From assembly GCA_035327565.1 (NCBI GenBank), contig DAOLDB010000004.1:61344-125343 (forward strand): a DNA stretch of 64,000 nt, written 5' to 3'. The notes under the pieces were generated by a model. That model had not been told where the DNA came from, searched no databases, and was given only the letters and a program-made list of their open reading frames with translations. Source of the stretch: JABDLO01 sp035327565. GTDB lineage: Bacteria > Bacteroidota > Bacteroidia > Chitinophagales > Saprospiraceae. Made by a program: the position numbers and the translations under genes. This document shows positions 63,807-64,000 of this stretch, piece by piece (positions within the stretch are counted from its first letter, which is position 1; each line of letters starts with the position of its first letter).

Positions 63807-63836
63807 TAAATGGGGTACAGTCCTTACACATTCCAG

Positions 63837-64000
63837 TCATGAAGAAGCAATCCTAACGGATGAAAGTTTTTTGATCATGATTCTTCCCACAATAAGGAAT
63901 AATAATGCCAAAGATGCAATCGCCCAAATACCAAGTGCAGGTATTGGGATGCCCAGACATGCATTGGAGGGCTGGCGCGGTATAGCACCCATAGTCACAG
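63837..64000 (-). CDS. IPTL-like C-terminal tail of a protein cut by the window
   Basis: This minus-strand frame enters from the right edge and stops at 63837-63839. The visible 53 residues are NACLGIPIPALGIWAIAS, then ALLFLIVGRIM, then a basic end (KKLSSVR). The order of IP-x-x-Leu-x-x-Trp motif, hydrophobic helix and basic end matches the IPTL-CTERM sorting signal with a variant motif (IPALGIWAI). The N-terminal part and function are outside the window. Confidence 0.65.
   Translation of the reverse strand, partial: VTMGAIPRQPSNACLGIPIPALGIWAIASLALLFLIVGRIMIKKLSSVRIASS

Overview
The window looks like a piece of a Bacteroidota chromosome, most likely from the Saprospirales/Saprospiraceae side. 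Five things seen in the sequence support this. (1) Two proteins end in type IX secretion (T9SS) type A tails, and two others end in IPTL-like sorting tails. (2) There is a TonB-dependent receptor with a carboxypeptidase-regulatory N-terminus, followed by four DUF4249 lipoproteins. (3) There is a giant secreted protein with HYR-like modules and a dockerin. (4) The GlmU is the alternative Bacteroidota type. (5) Many genes have a TAnnTTTG -7 promoter element. The DNA is AT-rich. I saw no tRNA, rRNA, insertion sequence, prophage or CRISPR array.

Layout. 1-4.7 kb: a glycosyltransferase with TPRs and two OGT-like catalytic regions, overlapping by ATGA a TIGR03032-type gene cut by the window edge. 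4.8-11.1 kb: housekeeping genes ahcY, aconitase, mscL, a band-7 lipoprotein and a DtxR/MntR-type regulator. 11.1-16.5 kb: an IPTL-tailed Cys-rich protein, a TPR membrane protein, a spermidine-synthase-like protein, alternative GlmU, ribosomal protein L31 type B, YraN and a phosphoglucose/phosphomannose isomerase. 16.5-21.4 kb: a very AT-rich gap, then a 1349-residue secreted T9SS/dockerin protein. 21.6-25.0 kb: thrA-thrB. 25.0-33.6 kb: a leftward cluster running TIG/kelch-like lipoprotein, TonB-dependent receptor, four DUF4249 lipoproteins.

34.0-43.3 kb: a DUF3108 protein and a flippase-like membrane protein, thrS overlapping a beta-helix/PA14 lipoprotein, and a large propeller-plus-barrel outer-membrane protein. 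43.5-47.2 kb: an Nramp-like transporter without the usual metal ligands, next to pxpABC (5-oxoprolinase). 47.5-53.4 kb: greA-HIT, DUF1015, a GbsR-type regulator, and a HEAT-cyclophilin lipoprotein with gcvT. 53.6-58.0 kb: a T9SS-exported alpha/beta hydrolase, a small membrane protein and penicillin-binding protein 1A. 58.5-62.8 kb: a fadN-fadA-SDR beta-oxidation operon. 63.2-64.0 kb: an HD-domain protein and the tail of a second IPTL-like protein.

The most unusual items are the Nramp-like/pxp locus, the tandem-catalytic glycosyltransferase with its TIGR03032 partner, the fourfold DUF4249 expansion behind one receptor, and two IPTL-type sorting tails in an organism that also uses T9SS tails. 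All identifications come from reading the translated sequence and recalling families; no database search was run. Several starts were moved inward from the longest open frame, and the reason is given in each entry.
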